Part shown: positions 24,102 through 32,217 of the stretch, piece by piece
How the letters are laid out: every line of letters starts with the position of its first letter
How positions within the stretch are numbered: position 1 is the stretch's first letter
Origin: JBNFVY01 sp049943335
Lineage (GTDB): Bacteria > Pseudomonadota > Alphaproteobacteria > Rhodobacterales > Rhodobacteraceae
Direction: 5' to 3'
Length of the DNA: 64,000 nucleotides
Assembly (NCBI RefSeq): GCF_049943335.1
Contig: NZ_JBNFVY010000010.1
Coordinates: forward strand, 1 to 64,000
The notes under the pieces: generated by a model
Databases searched by the model: none
What the model was told of the DNA's origin: nothing
What the model saw: the letters and a program-made list of their open reading frames with translations, nothing else
Translations under genes and position numbers: made by a program

Positions 24102-25673
24102 CTATTTCCTGGTGATCCGCCCATCTGTGAAAGGCTTGTAGGGACCTTGTTCGGCCAAAAACTCGGCCGTCACGTCCGCAAGATCGGGCCCGAAGTCATA
24201 GACATTTTCGGCGTCCTTGAACATGGCATAGCCGTCCCCGCCGTTGCGAACGTAGTTGTTCGACACTAGCGTGTAGGTCTTGGCAGGGTCCAACGGCACG
24301 AAACTGTCGCCTTCGGCCACCATGACGTCAGACACACGGTCCCCTACTGGCGCGGCCGGATCGAAAGTGAACTTGATGCCGGCAACTTGCGGGAAACGGC
24401 CGGCGCCCTCTTCAACCTGGCTCACGCCGTTTTCAAGCGCTTCCTTGACGGTGGCACCATCGACCTGGAACGTGGCCAAGGTGTTTTGGAACGGCAGCAC
24501 AGTCAGCACTTCGCCCATCGTCACTTCGCCCGCGTCGATCGAAGCGCGCAAGCCCCCACCATTGGCGATGGCGATCTGGACGCCCTGGTCCTTCACGCGG
24601 TCCAGCATGGCGTCAGCAACCAGATTGCCCATCGTGCATTCGCCCGCCCGGCACGAGCCGCGTTCGCCATCGATCGGTTCGGCGGTTTGCGCCACGACCT
24701 TGTTGCGGATTTCCTCTAGCGGTTCGGCCGCTTTTGCAATGCGATCCTTGGTGGCCTGATCCTCGGCGACATTGCCGTCCATGATGATCGGCTCGCCTTT
24801 GGCCTCGATCACCTTGCCCGCGTCGTCGAAGGTCACATTCAGTTCGCCAAGGAACTTGCCATAGGCGTAGGCTGACACGATTGCCGTATCGTCAACCATC
24901 GTGGGATAGGGCCCTTCGGCACTGTCCGCCGTATTGGACAGGTAGGTGTTGGTATGCCCACCCACGATCACATCGACGCCAGTGGTTTCAGCCGCGACCT
25001 TTTGGTCGACGCCATAGCCCGAGTGCGACAGCACGATGATCTTGTTCACGCCGTCCGCGGTCAGTTTGTCAACTTCGCCCTGAACCGCGTCCGAGGGATC
25101 GGTGAAAATGACGTTCGGGCCAGGGCTGGCCAGTTCGTCCGTGTCTTGCGGGGTCAGACCGATCAAGCCGATCTTTTCGCCGCCCTGCTCGATCACAGTA
25201 GACTTGGCGATCTTGCCCGACAGCAACGGCTCGCCCGAGATATCGGCATTCGACATCAGGATGGGGAAGTTCACGGCGTCGACGAAGCCGGCCAGAACCT
25301 CGGGGCCGTCGTCGAACTCGTGGTTGCCCACGGTCATGGCCGTGTAGCCCATCTTGTTCATCATTTCGGCGGCCAGTTTGCCCTTGTAATAGCTGTAAAA
25401 CAGCGTGCCCTGGAACTGATCGCCCCCATCCACGAGGATGTAATTGTTCGTGCGTGCCTTGGCCTCTTCCAATGCGGTGATCAAACGGGCGGACCCGCCA
25501 AAACATTTGCCTTCGGCGTTATCCTCGGACGAGCATCCCGAATCGTACTTGCTAATCGGCTCGAAACGCGCGTGGAAATCGTTGGTGTGCAGGATCGTCA
25601 GCGAATAATCGGCTGACGCGGCACCGGCCAGCAAAGCAACCGCAGCGCTGGTGGAAAGAATACGTGTGAGCAT
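24102..25673 (-). CDS. Periplasmic 5'-nucleotidase / UDP-sugar hydrolase family (UshA-like)
   Basis: This exported metallophosphatase has 523 residues. A signal peptide spans residues 1-21 (ending GAASA). The calcineurin-like metal site is spread over LTILHTNDFHARF, DGGDQFQGTLF, VGNHEFDDGPE, LSHSGYGVD and VGGHTNTYL. The C-terminal 5'-nucleotidase substrate domain contains IANGGGLRASIDAGEVT and the base-stacking NNYVRNGGDGYAMF. It is expected to dephosphorylate extracellular nucleotides for phosphate and nucleoside scavenging, and would supply the nucleoside salvage operon at 43.6-48.1 kb. It is a single-gene unit with its own upstream gap. Confidence 0.94.
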   Translation of the reverse strand: MLTRILSTSAAVALLAGAASADYSLTILHTNDFHARFEPISKYDSGCSSEDNAEGKCFGGSARLITALEEAKARTNNYILVDGGDQFQGTLFYSYYKGKLAAEMMNKMGYTAMTVGNHEFDDGPEVLAGFVDAVNFPILMSNADISGEPLLSGKIAKSTVIEQGGEKIGLIGLTPQDTDELASPGPNVIFTDPSDAVQGEVDKLTADGVNKIIVLSHSGYGVDQKVAAETTGVDVIVGGHTNTYLSNTADSAEGPYPTMVDDTAIVSAYAYGKFLGELNVTFDDAGKVIEAKGEPIIMDGNVAEDQATKDRIAKAAEPLEEIRNKVVAQTAEPIDGERGSCRAGECTMGNLVADAMLDRVKDQGVQIAIANGGGLRASIDAGEVTMGEVLTVLPFQNTLATFQVDGATVKEALENGVSQVEEGAGRFPQVAGIKFTFDPAAPVGDRVSDVMVAEGDSFVPLDPAKTYTLVSNNYVRNGGDGYAMFKDAENVYDFGPDLADVTAEFLAEQGPYKPFTDGRITRK

Positions 25674-25818
25674 GACAGCCCCCCTTTACGTCTTGAACAT
25701 GAGTAGCTTTGCTTGGCTTGACCACAGAGTCAAAGAAGATCGGCGGAAGTGGGCTTGTTGCCTAGCGGCAACCGCCATATCATGACCAGCGCTTGACCAA
25801 ATACTGGGCACAGGGCAG

Positions 25819-26166
25819 ATGGTGCCCATGCTGATTTACAAGATCTTTCGCGCCGACGAATGGGCGCAACTGCAGGCGGACGGCTCTACGCCGGGCGCGC
25901 CGGTGGATATCGCTGACGGGTACGTACACTTTTCGACCGCCGAGCAAGTCGCCGAAACTGCGTCCAAGTACTTCGCCAACACGGACGGCTTGATCCTGTT
26001 GGCCGTCCAGAGCGACGGGTTGGCACCGCTTGAGTGGGAGCCTTCGCGCGGCGGGGCGCTGTTTCCGCATCTTTATCGCAATCTGACGCTGGGCGATGTG
26101 CTGTGGGCAAAACCGTTGCCCTGCGACGGCGATGGTCACATCTTTCCCGACGGGGTTCTGACATGA
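25819..26166 (+). CDS. DUF952 family protein
   Basis: This is a 115-residue protein of DUF952, with the diagnostic LIYKIFRADEW start and GYVHFSTAEQVAETA. Function is unknown; a glutathione-S-transferase-like or ADP-ribosyl-related fold has been suggested for relatives. Two starts nine bases apart are possible: ATG 25819 and ATG 25828, the latter giving the common MLIYKIF opening. Its stop overlaps the start of pyrD as ATGA, so it is translated together with dihydroorotate dehydrogenase, an arrangement common in Rhodobacteraceae. Confidence 0.85.
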   Translation: MVPMLIYKIFRADEWAQLQADGSTPGAPVDIADGYVHFSTAEQVAETASKYFANTDGLILLAVQSDGLAPLEWEPSRGGALFPHLYRNLTLGDVLWAKPLPCDGDGHIFPDGVLT

Positions 26167-27221
26167 GCCTGCGCGAACAAGTCGGCATGCCGTTTCTGCG
26201 CCTGCTGGACCCCGAGCTCAGCCATGGAGCGGCGCTGTCTTTGTTGCGTGCGGGTCTGGCGCCCCAACCGGGGCCTTACACCTCGGACCGCGTCGCGACA
26301 AAACTGGCCGGCATGAACCTGCCCAACCCGGTCGGGCTGGCGGCCGGGTTCGACAAGAACGCCACTGCTGCGGCCCCGCTCATGCGGGCTGGCTTTGGTT
26401 TTATCGAACTTGGCGCCGTCACGCCGCGCCCGCAGCCGGGCAATCCCAAGCCGCGCCTGTTTCGCTTGTCTGAAGACCGCGCGGTCATCAATCGCTTCGG
26501 CTTCAACAACGATGGGATGGAGGCAATCGCCGGGCGCTTGGCCCGGTTGGACCGCACGATCCCTGTGGGTCTGAACCTTGGTGCCAACAAGGATAGCGAC
26601 GACAGGGCCGCCGATTTCGCCAAGGTCATGAAGTGCTGCGGGCCCCATATTGATTTCGCCACGGTCAACGTCAGCTCGCCCAACACCGAAAAGCTGCGTG
26701 AACTGCAGGGGGCCGAAGCGCTTTCCGCCCTGCTTGCCGGGGTGACCGAAGTGCGCCAGGGGCTGCGTCGTTTCGTGCCCGTGTTCCTCAAGATCGCACC
26801 AGACCTGACCGACGCCGAAATTTCCGAAATCGGCGCGGTCGCCCGTGACGCTGATATCGAGGGGATCATCGCCACCAACACCACCCTGTCACGCGAAGGG
26901 CTGACGTCGGCGCAGGCTGGCGAAGCTGGCGGGCTGTCCGGCGCGCCGCTGTTCGAAAAATCGACCCGTGTTCTGGCGCAGCTGGCGCAGAGCACGCACG
27001 GCCAGATCCCGTTGATCGGGGTCGGCGGGATTGGATCGCCCGAGCAGGCCTATGCCAAGATCAAGGCTGGCGCGTCCGCGGTGCAAATCTATTCTGCTAT
27101 GGTCTATCAAGGCCTGTCACTGGCAGACGATGTGGCGCGTGGGCTGGATACCTTGCTGGCGGCCGACGGGCATGACAGGATTGCGCAGGCCGTGGGCACC
27201 GACATAGGAGCATGGTTATGA
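26163..27221 (+). CDS. pyrD: Dihydroorotate dehydrogenase, class 2 (quinone)
   Basis: This 352-residue membrane-associated flavoprotein oxidises dihydroorotate to orotate with ubiquinone in pyrimidine synthesis. The class 2 features are present: an N-terminal helical extension before the barrel, AAGFDKNATAAAPLMRAGF, EDRAVINRFGFNNDGME, the catalytic serine in VNVSSPNTEKLRE, and the phosphate-binding GVGGIGSPEQAYAKIKAGA. The start at 26163 overlaps the DUF952 stop. Upstream in-frame codons lie inside that gene and are rejected. Its stop overlaps the ArsC-like gene by four bases. Confidence 0.96.
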   Translation: MSLREQVGMPFLRLLDPELSHGAALSLLRAGLAPQPGPYTSDRVATKLAGMNLPNPVGLAAGFDKNATAAAPLMRAGFGFIELGAVTPRPQPGNPKPRLFRLSEDRAVINRFGFNNDGMEAIAGRLARLDRTIPVGLNLGANKDSDDRAADFAKVMKCCGPHIDFATVNVSSPNTEKLRELQGAEALSALLAGVTEVRQGLRRFVPVFLKIAPDLTDAEISEIGAVARDADIEGIIATNTTLSREGLTSAQAGEAGGLSGAPLFEKSTRVLAQLAQSTHGQIPLIGVGGIGSPEQAYAKIKAGASAVQIYSAMVYQGLSLADDVARGLDTLLAADGHDRIAQAVGTDIGAWL

Positions 27222-27562
27222 GCGTCACCATCTGGCACAATCCGCGCTGTTCAAAGTCGCGTGCGGCCTTGGCCGCCCTGCAAGAACGCGGCCTGTCACC
27301 CAGTGTCCGCCTCTATCTCAAGGACCCGCCCCCACGCGCCGAGATCGAAGACGTGCTGAACATGTTAGGCGTGCCTGCGGCGCAGATGATGCGCACAAAG
27401 GATGCCGCCTTCAAAGATGCGGGCCTGACAACGAATGACGATGACGCGACCCTGATCGCGGCCATGGCCGCAAATTCGGCCCTGATCGAACGCCCGATCG
27501 TGATCGCAAACGGCAAAGCCGCCATCGGGCGTCCGACCGAAGTGATTTTCGACATTCTCTAG
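27218..27562 (+). CDS. ArsC/Spx-family thioredoxin-fold protein, arsenate-reductase-like
   Basis: This is a 114-residue protein with the ArsC catalytic motif HNPRCSKSR (Cys near residue 11) and the later ERPIVIANGKAAIGRP, where the first arginine matches the oxyanion-binding position. It may reduce arsenate with glutaredoxin, but many such pyrD-linked homologues have no demonstrated arsenate role. ATG 27218 is preferred because AGGAG sits seven bases upstream; ATG 27212 is almost on top of that site. It is last in the DUF952-pyrD operon and its final four bases overlap the converging MATE gene. Confidence 0.85.
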   Translation: MSVTIWHNPRCSKSRAALAALQERGLSPSVRLYLKDPPPRAEIEDVLNMLGVPAAQMMRTKDAAFKDAGLTTNDDDATLIAAMAANSALIERPIVIANGKAAIGRPTEVIFDIL

Positions 27563-28869
27563 TCCAGCGCGGCCCGCTCAAGCGCCGGGTAGCGCAGGCC
27601 CAGCGTCACGGCGCGCACGACGAACCAGATCAGCAGCGCCGCCCACAAGCCGTGATTGCCGAACACCGGCAGGGCAATCGCCAGTACAGCGCCGTACACA
27701 GCCACGCTGATCAGCATCATGTTGCGCATATCGCGCGACCGTGTGGCCCCGATGAACACCCCGTCGAGCAGCCAGGACGCGAACCCGACAATGGGCGCGG
27801 CCACCATCCAGGGCAGGTAATCGCGCGCAGAAGCGCGCACCCCGTCAGCCGTTGTCATGACATCGATGATGCCGGGGCCAAATATCATGAATGCCAGGGC
27901 CAGCATCACGGCCGTTCCCCCCGACCAGATCCCGCATAGCTGTACAGACCGGCGCAAGCGCGCGACGGCACCCGCACCAAAGGCCTGCCCGACCAGCGCT
28001 TCAGACGCAAAAGCGAACCCATCCAGGGAATAGGACGTGATCATCAAGAACTGCATCAACACCTGATTTGCGGCCAGTTGCACATCACCCAGTTTCGATC
28101 CGAACAGCGTGAAACTCAGGAAAACTGCCTGCAGCAGCATCGAGCGGATCATGATATCGGAATTGACGCGCGCGATCTGGATCAGCCGGGTCCGGTCCAG
28201 CACCCGCGCCCAGTCTCGCCAGTCGGGCCGCTGGAACGCATCACGACACATCCACAGGCCCAATGCAGCCCCGGACCATTCCGCAAGGAATGTTGCAATC
28301 GCCACCCCTTGAACGCCCCAGCCCAGCCCCAGAACGAACCAAAGGTCCAGCAGAATGTTCAGCCCGTTCATGGCCAGCTGGATCACAAGGATCTGCCGGG
28401 TCCGCTCCTGCGCGACCAGCCAACCGGTCAAACCATAGACAGCGATAGCCGCAGGCGATGACCAGATGCGGATCTGCATATATGCGTGTGTCAAATCCTC
28501 GACTGCCGGACTGGCGGGGGATAGCGCCAAAGTCAGCGGGATCCACAGCCATTGCAGCACGATGAACGCCCCGCCCGCGATTGCAGCCACCATCAGGGCG
28601 CGGGTCAGCAGCATCGACACTTCGGCCAGATCGCCCCTGCCGAGCGCCTGGCTGGACAGCCCCGTTGTGCCCATCCGCAAGAACCCGAACACCCAGTAAA
28701 TCGACGTAAGGATCATTGCCCCCAGACCGACAGCCCCAATAGGTTCGGGCGTGCCGATCTGGCCAACAACACCTGTGTCGACCGCACCCAGGATCGGCAC
28801 CGTAGCTGAGGACAACACCATCGGCAGCGCAATGCGCAACACCCGGCGATGGGTGACGGCCTCAGCCAC
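27559..28869 (-). CDS. MATE-family multidrug/toxin efflux transporter (DinF subgroup)
   Basis: This inner-membrane exporter has 436 residues and about twelve hydrophobic segments in two homologous halves. The N-terminal half starts LRIALPMVLSSATVPILGAVDTGVVG, with the usual proline and aspartate, and the second half has a similar repeat after residue 230. The gene is the last of three on this strand, following two PaaI-type thioesterase genes with a five-base gap. DinF-type MATE proteins use sodium or protons to expel cationic or oxidising compounds. Substrate is unknown. Confidence 0.93.
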   Translation of the reverse strand: MAEAVTHRRVLRIALPMVLSSATVPILGAVDTGVVGQIGTPEPIGAVGLGAMILTSIYWVFGFLRMGTTGLSSQALGRGDLAEVSMLLTRALMVAAIAGGAFIVLQWLWIPLTLALSPASPAVEDLTHAYMQIRIWSSPAAIAVYGLTGWLVAQERTRQILVIQLAMNGLNILLDLWFVLGLGWGVQGVAIATFLAEWSGAALGLWMCRDAFQRPDWRDWARVLDRTRLIQIARVNSDIMIRSMLLQAVFLSFTLFGSKLGDVQLAANQVLMQFLMITSYSLDGFAFASEALVGQAFGAGAVARLRRSVQLCGIWSGGTAVMLALAFMIFGPGIIDVMTTADGVRASARDYLPWMVAAPIVGFASWLLDGVFIGATRSRDMRNMMLISVAVYGAVLAIALPVFGNHGLWAALLIWFVVRAVTLGLRYPALERAALD

Positions 28870-28874
28870 AGGGG

Positions 28875-29408
28875 TCAGCCATTATCCTGCATCAGGAAAT
28901 GTCCAGTGCCTTGCGCGAATGGGCGCAAACGGTTGTCTTGCCACGCTTCGACGTGGACGCTGGCATACCGGCGACCCGACCGCACGACACGGGCCCGCGC
29001 ATAGGCGTCGCGCGGCAGACCGGTTCGCAGGTAGTCGATGGTGAAATCAATCGTCTTGGGGTAGCGCGGAAGGTGATCGCGGGTGATTTCCTCGGCCGAT
29101 ATCTGATCGCTTTCCAGATCGTCCCAAAAGCTGGACCACGTCAGTTCGATGACTGCTGCCACTTCGAGGAACGCCGCAGTAACCCCGCCGTGAATCGCGG
29201 GCATTACCGGATTTCCTATCAAGTCTTCTTTGAACGGCAGCACGGCCGTCAATTCATCCCCGTGCCGTTCGAACAGGATTCCCAAAAACCGGACGTATGG
29301 CACGCCGTCGGCCAACGCTGCCAAAGCCGTGTCGCGGCGCTGCTTGACGATCTGCACCGGCTCAGGCCGCTCGCGTCCTGCGCCGTAGTGATTTGGGGTG
29401 TTGCTCAT
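28875..29408 (-). CDS. PaaI-family hotdog thioesterase
   Basis: This is a 177-residue hotdog protein. The conserved PAIHGGVTAAFLEVAAVI carries the usual HGG motif, followed by TIDFTIDYLRTGLPRDAYARA. The first 25 or so residues are a variable extension. It overlaps the upstream thioesterase gene by four bases (ATGA). The two adjacent proteins are divergent paralogues, perhaps forming a heteromer. Substrate unknown. Confidence 0.88.
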   Translation of the reverse strand: MSNTPNHYGAGRERPEPVQIVKQRRDTALAALADGVPYVRFLGILFERHGDELTAVLPFKEDLIGNPVMPAIHGGVTAAFLEVAAVIELTWSSFWDDLESDQISAEEITRDHLPRYPKTIDFTIDYLRTGLPRDAYARARVVRSGRRYASVHVEAWQDNRLRPFAQGTGHFLMQDNG

Positions 29409-29845
29409 GTTGTTTTCTTCTTGAATGTGAATGCGCCGGCGGCCGTGGCTACCGGGCGTGTCGGGTCATCATCTGTCGCAGTCGCGCGAATGAAAGCCAC
29501 CGAGCGGGTGACGTTGTAGCATTCGGCATGCGCGGTCACTGTCTGCCCTTTGGTGGCCGGACGCATATAGTCGATCCGCAGATCAAGCGTCGCCGTCCCC
29601 AGCGCCGCCAAAGGATGAGACATCACGGCCGCGCCGCCGCATGTGTCCATCAGTGCGGACACCGCACCGCCATGCAGGACGCCCGTTTCCGGATCGCCCA
29701 CCAGATCCTCGCGCCAGGGCAGACAGAACTTTGCTTCGCCGCCGCCCATGGCAACAGCCACAATCCCCAGTGCGCGGGCATGGGGCAAAGATTCTATGAA
29801 TTTCCTTGCGAGCTTGGCGCTATTTTCGTCGCTGTCGCGGGTCAT
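29405..29845 (-). CDS. PaaI-family hotdog thioesterase
   Basis: This is a 146-residue hotdog thioesterase with the catalytic segment GVLHGGAVSALMDTCGGAAV and LDLRIDYMRPATKGQ. ATG 29845 (MTRDSDENSAKLA) gives the normal length; a longer in-frame reading to 29968 crosses the promoter region of the divergent metal exporter and is rejected. It is first of a thioesterase-thioesterase-MATE operon. Having two thioesterases next to an exporter suggests release and expulsion of an acyl compound, but that is speculation. Confidence 0.88.
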   Translation of the reverse strand: MTRDSDENSAKLARKFIESLPHARALGIVAVAMGGGEAKFCLPWREDLVGDPETGVLHGGAVSALMDTCGGAAVMSHPLAALGTATLDLRIDYMRPATKGQTVTAHAECYNVTRSVAFIRATATDDDPTRPVATAAGAFTFKKKTT

Positions 29846-29922
29846 GTGTCGCTGGCTCCGTTCAACTTGCTTGCGGCAACTATTTGCCCTTGCCAAATCA
29901 ACTGCAAGACCCATATTCTGCA

Positions 29923-29941
29923 CTTGAGAGTTATTCTCAAG
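29923..29941. promoter_or_regulatory. Fur/Mur-type box upstream of the putative metal exporter
   Basis: CTTGAGA and TCTCAAG are perfect seven-base arms around GTTAT. The core TGAGAGTTATTCTCA has the 7-1-7 form of Fur-family boxes. It ends ten bases before the ATG of the exporter, so bound protein would block transcription or translation initiation. Confidence 0.55.
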
Positions 29942-29950
29942 AAAGAAACC

Positions 29951-31090
29951 ATGACTGACTTGGCCCATACCACCTCTATCGGCGTCGGAAACAAGCTGCA
30001 GCTATTCAATCCGCGCAGGCTTGCGGTTGCATTGCTTTTGATGATCCTGGCCCTTGCGCCCGGGCAATTGGGCGAAGTCACACGCGCCATGATGATCGAT
30101 GCCTATGTTCAAGTGTCGGTCTTTGTCGCGGCAACGCTGTTGATCTTTTACGGATCTGAACGGCTGTTCAATTACGATATCGGCACTTCACTGTCGCGTG
30201 CGAAACACTGGCAAGTGCCCATCGCAGCATTGATGGGGGCCACGCCGGGCTGCGGCGGGGCCGTTGTGGTCGTGTCAGCCTATGCATCGGGCCACGTCAG
30301 CTTTGGCGCTGTCGTCGCCACGCTGACCGCCACCATGGGGGACGCGGCGTTTTTGCTGATTGCAACCCGGCCCGACGCTGCCGCAGTGGTCTTGCCGCTC
30401 AGTTTGGCGGTCGGGGTGACTTGGGGCTGGATCGTTGATCGCTTCAACACATCCGAGTACCGCACCGGCACCCAGCAGAGCTACAACACCACGCCAGTGA
30501 TTGGAAAAACGCGGCTGCGCGATGTTGCCTATCTGATCCCTGCTGCGCCTGCGCTGATTGTCGGGGTTGCCCAGCTGGTGCAAACTGACCTGCACAATGT
30601 CATGGGCATTCCGGTCGGGGTCATCGGCCTTGCCGGTACTGCCCTTGGTCTGGCGATCTGGGCCATGTCACCCCTTGTCGCGATGACGTCGTCGCAGGAT
30701 ACGCCTGTCACCCGCATGGCCGAAGAGACCAGCTTTATATCGGTCTGGGTGATCGGGGCATACCTTGCCTATGAATACGTGGATGTGTTCGCAGGGCTGG
30801 ATCTGGCGACGCTGTTCAACTCTGTGGCGCCACTATTGCCGTTGGTGGGGGTTCTCATCGGGTTCATCCCCGGGTGCGGGCCACAGGTTCTGGTCACGAC
30901 GCTCTATATCAATGGGCTCATCCCGTTTTCCGCCCTTGTGGGCAATGCGATTGCAAACGATGGGGACGCGCTTTTCCCCGCGATCGCGCTCAGTCCCCGG
31001 GCTGCGGTCATGGCCACAATCTGGTCGGCTGTCCCGGCGGTGATCCTTGCCTACGCTTTTTACCTGCTGGCGCCTGGCTTCATGTCCTGA
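29951..31090 (+). CDS. Putative 10-TM heavy-metal exporter (ArsP_2/DUF2899 family, putative manganese transporter)
   Basis: This is a 379-residue inner-membrane protein with about ten hydrophobic segments in two related halves. Each half carries a proline-glycine-cysteine motif: ATPGCGGAVVVVSAYASG near residue 97, and FIPGCGPQVLVTTLYINGL near residue 310. Paired PGCG motifs followed by a phrase like GDAAFLL or GDALFPA define the DUF2899/ArsP_2 group, annotated as putative manganese or heavy-metal exporters. ATG 29951 is the first with a start after the operator-like repeat. Regulation by a Fur-family protein is suggested by the box immediately upstream. The transported metal is not proven. 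Confidence 0.8.
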   Translation: MTDLAHTTSIGVGNKLQLFNPRRLAVALLLMILALAPGQLGEVTRAMMIDAYVQVSVFVAATLLIFYGSERLFNYDIGTSLSRAKHWQVPIAALMGATPGCGGAVVVVSAYASGHVSFGAVVATLTATMGDAAFLLIATRPDAAAVVLPLSLAVGVTWGWIVDRFNTSEYRTGTQQSYNTTPVIGKTRLRDVAYLIPAAPALIVGVAQLVQTDLHNVMGIPVGVIGLAGTALGLAIWAMSPLVAMTSSQDTPVTRMAEETSFISVWVIGAYLAYEYVDVFAGLDLATLFNSVAPLLPLVGVLIGFIPGCGPQVLVTTLYINGLIPFSALVGNAIANDGDALFPAIALSPRAAVMATIWSAVPAVILAYAFYLLAPGFMS

Positions 31091-31112
31091 TCGTCGCTTG
31101 GTAATTGCGTCC

Positions 31113-31149
31113 CCTTTTTCAGTGGGCTAGGCTGGTTCAGTGAAAAAGG
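31113..31149 (+). promoter_or_regulatory. Inverted repeat overlapping the ribosome site of the first MerR gene
   Basis: CCTTTTTCA (31113-31121) and TGAAAAAGG (31141-31149) are perfect nine-base arms 19 bases apart. The right arm contains the start of the AAGGAG ribosome site, so in RNA the stem would hide it. In DNA the 19-base spacing could equally be an operator. Confidence 0.5.
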
Positions 31150-31162
31150 AGAGCACTCGCGA

Positions 31163-31537
31163 ATGTCCGAAGATCGCCTGTCATTCAAAGAAATGTGTGC
31201 CAAGTTCGACGTGACGCCACGCACGTTGCGCCACTACGAATACATCGAACTGCTGACTCCCGAAAAAGAAGGGCGGTCCCGTTTCTACACGCCCCGGGAA
31301 GTCGCGCGGATGGTCCTGATCCTGCGGGGACGCCGGTTCGGCTTTTCGCTGGAAGAGATCCGCCAATGGCTAGAGGTGTACGAAACAAAAGGGTCCACGG
31401 TCCAATTGGAGATCTGGGTGCAGAACGCGACCCGGCAAATCGGCGAACTCATCCGCCAGCGTGATGAGCTGGATCAATCGATTGCCGAACTCAAAAAGCT
31501 GCGCGACGAGGCGCAAGAGCAGTTACGTAACCCCTGA
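31163..31537 (+). CDS. MerR-family transcriptional regulator (first of two paralogues)
   Basis: This is a 124-residue MerR-type activator/repressor. The winged helix is LSFKEMCAKFDVTPRTLRHYEYIELL near residues 6-31, followed by the RRFGFSLEEIRQWL wing and a C-terminal coiled coil (about residues 75-120). There are no metal-binding cysteines in the C-terminal part, so it belongs with metabolite-responsive members such as LiuR rather than with metal sensors. The same fold and phrases recur in the next gene. Position before an acyl-CoA dehydrogenase operon indicates control of beta-oxidation. Confidence 0.92.
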   Translation: MSEDRLSFKEMCAKFDVTPRTLRHYEYIELLTPEKEGRSRFYTPREVARMVLILRGRRFGFSLEEIRQWLEVYETKGSTVQLEIWVQNATRQIGELIRQRDELDQSIAELKKLRDEAQEQLRNP

Positions 31538-31580
31538 TATTGACCGGATCGTCATATATGACGCGAATCCAATATCTTTC

Positions 31581-31620
31581 CCCCAAAGCGCTTTGACTAA
31601 CGGCTAAAACCGCTTTGGGG
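31581..31620. promoter_or_regulatory. Hairpin / inverted repeat between the two MerR genes
   Basis: CCCCAAAGCG (31581-31590) and CGCTTTGGGG (31611-31620) are perfect ten-base arms with a 20-base loop. The left arm is also part of a shorter palindrome, CAAAGCGCTTTG. No T run follows, so it could be a factor-dependent stop for the first MerR gene or a regulator site. Confidence 0.5.
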
Positions 31621-31661
31621 TAGAAAAGTTGCGCGTGACGCTTGGTCATGTTTTCGAAAAT

Positions 31662-31677
31662 TTTACCAATCGGTAAA
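31662..31677. promoter_or_regulatory. Candidate operator upstream of the second MerR gene
   Basis: TTTACC, AATC, GGTAAA is a perfect six-base dyad about 115 bases before the second MerR start. The intergenic region is AT-richer than its surroundings and is the natural place for the promoter of the fatty-acid operon, so a self-binding MerR site is plausible. Confidence 0.45.
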
Positions 31678-31789
31678 TGACGTGGCGTTCCGATTACGTA
31701 GGCGTCAAGTTTCCTTGTAGAAATACGGGGCAACCCGCATCTCGACCGAGCACACGACTTGGGCGTGTGTTTGAAACCGAGGTGTAAAC

Positions 31790-32188
31790 ATGACTGACGA
31801 GTTGATGACCATTCGCAAAATGTGTGATGCTTTTGATGTATCGGCCCGCACCCTGCGCTTTTACGAATCCAAAGAGCTTCTTTCCCCTATTCGGGAAGGC
31901 CAGAAGCGGCTCTTTACGAAACGCGACCGCGCCCGTTTGAAGCTGATCCAGCGCGGCAAGCGCTTTGGCTTTTCACTGGAAGACATCCGACAGCTGTTGG
32001 ATTTGTACCATGAGGACGAGCAGGGTTTTGCACAGCTAAGCGAAGTGCACGCAAAAGGTCAGGAGCGATTTGCCGAAATGATCGCCCAACACAAAGAGCT
32101 GACCGCTGCCATCGACGAGCTGAAACGCCAGCTCGACTGGGGCGCGGAGCAGCTTGCCAAGATGAACGGCGTTCAAAAGGCCAGCTAA
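31790..32188 (+). CDS. MerR-family transcriptional regulator (second paralogue)
   Basis: This is a 132-residue MerR protein clearly related to the previous one: MTIRKMCDAFDVSARTLRFYESKELL for the helix-turn-helix and KRFGFSLEDIRQLL for the wing, then a long coiled coil. Again there are no sensing cysteines. It stands 29 bases upstream of the acyl-CoA dehydrogenase gene and has its own 250-base upstream region with dyads, so it probably heads the fatty-acid operon. Two tandem MerR paralogues could heterodimerise or answer to different acyl-CoA ligands. Confidence 0.92.
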   Translation: MTDELMTIRKMCDAFDVSARTLRFYESKELLSPIREGQKRLFTKRDRARLKLIQRGKRFGFSLEDIRQLLDLYHEDEQGFAQLSEVHAKGQERFAEMIAQHKELTAAIDELKRQLDWGAEQLAKMNGVQKAS

Positions 32189-32217
32189 AGCCACACCAAC
32201 CCCCTTGGGAGGACACC

